From Riemerella anatipestifer (lineage in GTDB: Bacteria > Bacteroidota > Bacteroidia > Flavobacteriales > Weeksellaceae), in the NCBI RefSeq assembly GCF_035666175.1, contig NZ_CP142016.1, positions 558,001-622,000 of the forward strand: a stretch of DNA of 64,000 bases, written 5' to 3'. Both the position numbers and the translations under genes were made by a program. Positions 61,238-64,000 of this stretch are shown piece by piece (position 1 is the stretch's first letter; each line of letters opens with the position of its first letter). The notes under the pieces were generated by a model, which ran no database searches, was not told the origin of the DNA, and worked only from the letters and a program-made list of their open reading frames with translations.

Positions 61238-62536
61238 ATGCCAATAAAAACACAAGAAGTATATAACCCTCTTTACACCAACAAAGACAAGTTTATTATA
61301 CTCCTTACTGGAGGTAGAGGGTCTGCAAAATCCTACAATGCGACCACCTTTGTAGAGCGATTATCTTTTGAAGCTGGGCATAAGATACTCTTTAGCCGTT
61401 ACACGATGACCTCCGCTCGTATTTCTATCATTCCAGAGTTTGAGGAAAAAATAGAAAAAGAGGGCGTGCAGGAGTATTTTACAGTAACAAACAATGAAAT
61501 ACTAAATAAATTTTCAGGAAGTAGTATTTTATTTAGAGGGATAAAAACTTCGTCAGGAAACCAAACGGCAAACCTTAAATCCATACAGGGGATAACCACC
61601 TTCGTGGGCGATGAAATGGAAGAATGGGAAAGCGAGGAAGATTACGAAAAGTTAATCCTATCCATTCGTCAGAAAAATAAACAATTAAGAGTTATACTGA
61701 TACTCAACCCTACCGACTCCGACCATTTTATTTATAAAAAATACATTGAAAACACCCATAAGATAGTACAGATTGACGGTGTAGATGTGCAGATAAGCAC
61801 CCACCCCGATGTTCTACATATCCACACGACCTATTTAGACAACATAGAGAACTTGTCAGAACAATTCTTGTCTAATATAGAACGTATAAAACAGGAAAGT
61901 ATAGAGCAGTGTACTATAAACGGTAAATTAGACCAAGCCCTATTCAATAAGAGCAAGTACGCTCAAAAAATCATAGGCAGGTGGGCTGATATGGCAGAGG
62001 GCGTTATCTTTACTAATTGGAAGGAAGGCGACTTTGATACATCTATTCCTTACTGCTATGGTCAAGATTACGGATTTAGCATAGACCCAGATACCCTAGT
62101 TAAGGGAGCTATTGACCACAAAAGAAAAATTATCTATGCTGATGAGAAATATTACGGAAATAATCAACTCTCAACAGATGATTTATATCTGCTAAATAAA
62201 AGCCTTATAGACCGAGAAAATGATTTAATAGTAGGCGATAGTGCTGAGCCACGACTAATTGAGGACTTGCGTAAAAAAGGATTAAACATAAAACCAACAA
62301 AGAAAAAACCTGGCATCGTGTCCGCCTCTATTTTAAAAATGTTGGAATATCAAATTATTGTAACCGAGAATAGCTATAACCTCAAAAAGGAACTCCGCAA
62401 TTACACTTGGAACGATAAAAAAGCGGGTATCCCTATTGATAAACATAACCACTTGATAGACGCTCTTCGTTACGGCTTTATAGAACTTGACGAACCTATC
62501 CAAAACGATTTACAGCAGATTGCGAGTATTTTGTAA
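61238..62536 (+). CDS. Terminase large subunit (PBSX type)
   Basis: The 432 residues have Walker A LTGGRGSAKS and a Walker B region (VGDEMEEW). The C-terminal RNase-H-like nuclease shows Asp in GQDYGFSIDPDT, IVGDSAEPR and HNHLIDALRYG. It drives DNA into the procapsid and cuts the concatemer. The order small-large-portal is standard. Confidence 0.93.
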   Translation: MPIKTQEVYNPLYTNKDKFIILLTGGRGSAKSYNATTFVERLSFEAGHKILFSRYTMTSARISIIPEFEEKIEKEGVQEYFTVTNNEILNKFSGSSILFRGIKTSSGNQTANLKSIQGITTFVGDEMEEWESEEDYEKLILSIRQKNKQLRVILILNPTDSDHFIYKKYIENTHKIVQIDGVDVQISTHPDVLHIHTTYLDNIENLSEQFLSNIERIKQESIEQCTINGKLDQALFNKSKYAQKIIGRWADMAEGVIFTNWKEGDFDTSIPYCYGQDYGFSIDPDTLVKGAIDHKRKIIYADEKYYGNNQLSTDDLYLLNKSLIDRENDLIVGDSAEPRLIEDLRKKGLNIKPTKKKPGIVSASILKMLEYQIIVTENSYNLKKELRNYTWNDKKAGIPIDKHNHLIDALRYGFIELDEPIQNDLQQIASIL

Positions 62537-62541
62537 ATAAA

Positions 62542-62572
62542 ACACGCTTTTAAAATCGAAAATTTAGTTTTT
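62542..62572. repeat. Copy 2 of the 25-base repeat
   Basis: The 25 bases at 62548-62572 match 58273-58297 at 22 positions; ACACGCTTT precedes them. The promoter before the portal gene follows. Confidence 0.55.
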
Positions 62573-62596
62573 CTGTCAAATCCCCCTCTATTGCTA

Positions 62597-62627
62597 TTGT
62601 TAGCGGTTTTTGGTATAGTTAATTTTG
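62597..62627 (+). promoter_or_regulatory. Promoter before the portal gene
   Basis: TTG (62597-62599) and TAATTTTG (62620-62627) are 20 bases apart, a good Bacteroidetes match, 22 bases before the portal start. Confidence 0.6.
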
Positions 62628-62649
62628 TGATTATCACTAATATATCATT

Positions 62650-64000
62650 ATGAATACCATTGCTCAAGAAATAGAAAAACATAAAGGGGAGCGTACTTTG
62701 CCTGATATTACGCTGTTCAACTCCCAATATGAAGTAAAAAAGCATAAAATTTTTACCGATTTGGTAAAATACCCGGATAGAACGGTGGTGTCAGACTATA
62801 CAGACGAAAAAGGAAATAAGCAAAAACAAAAAGTAACCATACCCCTTAATCGCATCGGTCTTCCCTATCAAAAAAAGATAGTCAATATAGCAACTACCTT
62901 TTTATGTGGCGAACCTATCAAATACACGAATAACCTCGAGGACGATGAGCTATTTAAAGCCTTTTTAAAGGTTATTGAAAAAAACAAGATGAAATTTGTG
63001 GATAGAGAAATTGCAACTTCTGTGGGGCGATTTACAGAATGTGCCGAGCTTTGGTATTTTACCGATGAACCTAACGAACATTATGGGTTTAGAGCAAAAT
63101 TTAGGCTAAAGGTTAAAGTTTTGACACCTGACATTTATAGCTTATATCCGAAATTTGACGAAAACGACAACCTTATTTCTTTTGCTCGGGAGTTCAAGAA
63201 TGGAAATAAAACCATTTTTGAGGTTTATACAGACGAAAGAATTATCCGATACGAACAAGAAAAAGAATGGAAAAAAATAAGCGATATTCCTAACGCAATA
63301 GGAAAAATTCCGATAGTGTACTACAAGCAGGAAAATGTAGAGTGGGCAGATGTACAAACTGCCATTGAAAGATTGGAGCATATTTATTCTAACACCGCAG
63401 AAAGCAACGACCGCTTTTCTTTTCCTATTTTAAAACTAAAAGGTAAAGTAACAGGACAATTATCACAAGACAAGTCTGGGCGTGTACTTCAGTTGGAAGA
63501 AGGAGCGGACGCTGAATTTGCCAATCAACCCCAAGCCAACCAAAGCCTTACGGAAGAAACCGACCGTTTAGAGCGAGATGTTCACGACTTTACCGCTACA
63601 CCAAACATTAGCTTTGACAATATGAAAGGTTTGGGTAATATGTTAGCAGGAAGCAATGCTGAATTTTTGTTTTTATCGGCACACCTCAAGGTAATGGACA
63701 AGCTGGCTATTTATATTCCTGCCCTTCAAAGAAGAGCAAGCATCATCAAGTCGCACCTACAAATGTTCAATGTAAAACTAAAGAATAATGACTTAGATGT
63801 AGAGCCAATTATTACACCTTTCATCATCAATAACGATGCGGATTTCGTTCGTTTCTTAATGGAAGCTAATGGCAATAAGCCTCTCTACTCGCAAGAATAT
63901 GCTATGCAAAAACTCGGCATTAAGAATCCAAAAGAAATGATACAGCAGATACAAGAGGAAGACGATAGAATTAACGAATTGGCTAATAGTAAATCATTCG
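62650..64000 (+). CDS. Portal protein (SPP1 gp6-like), cut by window end
   Basis: The frame is open to the last base, giving 450 residues so far. It begins NTIAQEIEKHKGERTLPD and contains LYPKFDENDNL, VYYKQENVEWADVQ and a late FTATPNISFDNMKGLGNMLAGS, the signature region of SPP1-type portals. The portal dodecamer is the DNA channel at the capsid vertex. The missing C-terminus lies to the right of the window. It has its own promoter. Confidence 0.88.
   Translation, partial: MNTIAQEIEKHKGERTLPDITLFNSQYEVKKHKIFTDLVKYPDRTVVSDYTDEKGNKQKQKVTIPLNRIGLPYQKKIVNIATTFLCGEPIKYTNNLEDDELFKAFLKVIEKNKMKFVDREIATSVGRFTECAELWYFTDEPNEHYGFRAKFRLKVKVLTPDIYSLYPKFDENDNLISFAREFKNGNKTIFEVYTDERIIRYEQEKEWKKISDIPNAIGKIPIVYYKQENVEWADVQTAIERLEHIYSNTAESNDRFSFPILKLKGKVTGQLSQDKSGRVLQLEEGADAEFANQPQANQSLTEETDRLERDVHDFTATPNISFDNMKGLGNMLAGSNAEFLFLSAHLKVMDKLAIYIPALQRRASIIKSHLQMFNVKLKNNDLDVEPIITPFIINNDADFVRFLMEANGNKPLYSQEYAMQKLGIKNPKEMIQQIQEEDDRINELANSKSF

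Larger units (their letters stand above)
41303..64000. mobile_element. Temperate phage (prophage), left part
   Basis: The block holds a phage repressor, recombination and replication genes, an antirepressor, terminase small and large subunits and a portal, with dense overlapping small genes. The left edge is set by the tRNA-like fragment and the change from housekeeping genes. The right end is beyond the window, and head, tail, lysis and integrase genes are not visible. Confidence 0.9.

Noticed and set aside
1-64000. tRNA, rRNA genes or CRISPR arrays.
   Set aside because: No cloverleaf, rRNA segment or evenly spaced repeats were found by eye; only a 15-base tRNA-like fragment at 41303.

Overview
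The window is AT-rich chromosomal DNA of a flavobacterium, most likely of the Weeksellaceae (Riemerella or Chryseobacterium type). It holds the type IX secretion and gliding genes gldKLMN, porX and a PorP/SprF gene. It also has Bacteroidetes-only families (DUF4270, DUF5606, DUF349) and many promoters of the Bacteroidetes form TTG-N19-20-TAnnTTTG. The genus is inference; the phylum is secure.

Layout. Bases 1-3300 carry the accessory end of a nitrous oxide reductase cluster (nosL, nosD, nosF, nosY). At 3398-3887 lies an ecotin-type protease inhibitor whose lipoprotein leader is split from the inhibitor domain by an A9 tract. From 3950 to 41020 come core genes. They include mtnN, an ECF sigma factor with a membrane partner, pirin, porX, ribD, a DUF349 protein, aroE, mazG, def, ruvX and mfd. 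Next are a YceI lipoprotein and a PhoB/PhoR-like two-component pair facing a TonB-dependent receptor and its beta-helix lipoprotein. The rest are the gldKLMN motor operon, glmS with DUF4270 and a starch-synthase-like gene, panC, a PorP/SprF protein and a HemW-like enzyme. Strong intrinsic terminators separate most units.

From about 41300 to the right edge the window enters a temperate phage (prophage), which runs past base 64000. Its left edge has a 15-bp match to a tRNA-Ser 3' end, a candidate attachment site. A leftward lysogeny block (41398-43411) encodes an HTH protein, a membrane-anchored FtsK-gamma/HNH nuclease fusion and an S24-type repressor. Three 18-bp dyads of the form ATWCAC-N6-GTGWAT flank the repressor start and a divergent early promoter, so they look like the operators. 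The rightward early region encodes a RecT annealase with its exonuclease, an SSB-like protein, a replication initiator and DnaB helicase. It continues with a DNA methyltransferase, a PP-loop (PAPS reductase-like) enzyme, a MazG-like enzyme, an RlmN/Cfr-like radical SAM protein and many small proteins, ending at a terminator near 56540.

After that terminator a canonical promoter starts a 150-nt leader with interleaved complementary arms. One arm is repeated over the start codon of the next gene, which suggests a two-state RNA switch ahead of an antirepressor unit. A later promoter, predicted to give a leaderless mRNA, starts NinG, ASCH, a second PP-loop enzyme, a ParB-like protein and the terminase genes; the portal protein is cut by the window end. 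No integrase, tail or lysis gene is visible, and I found no tRNA, rRNA or CRISPR array.
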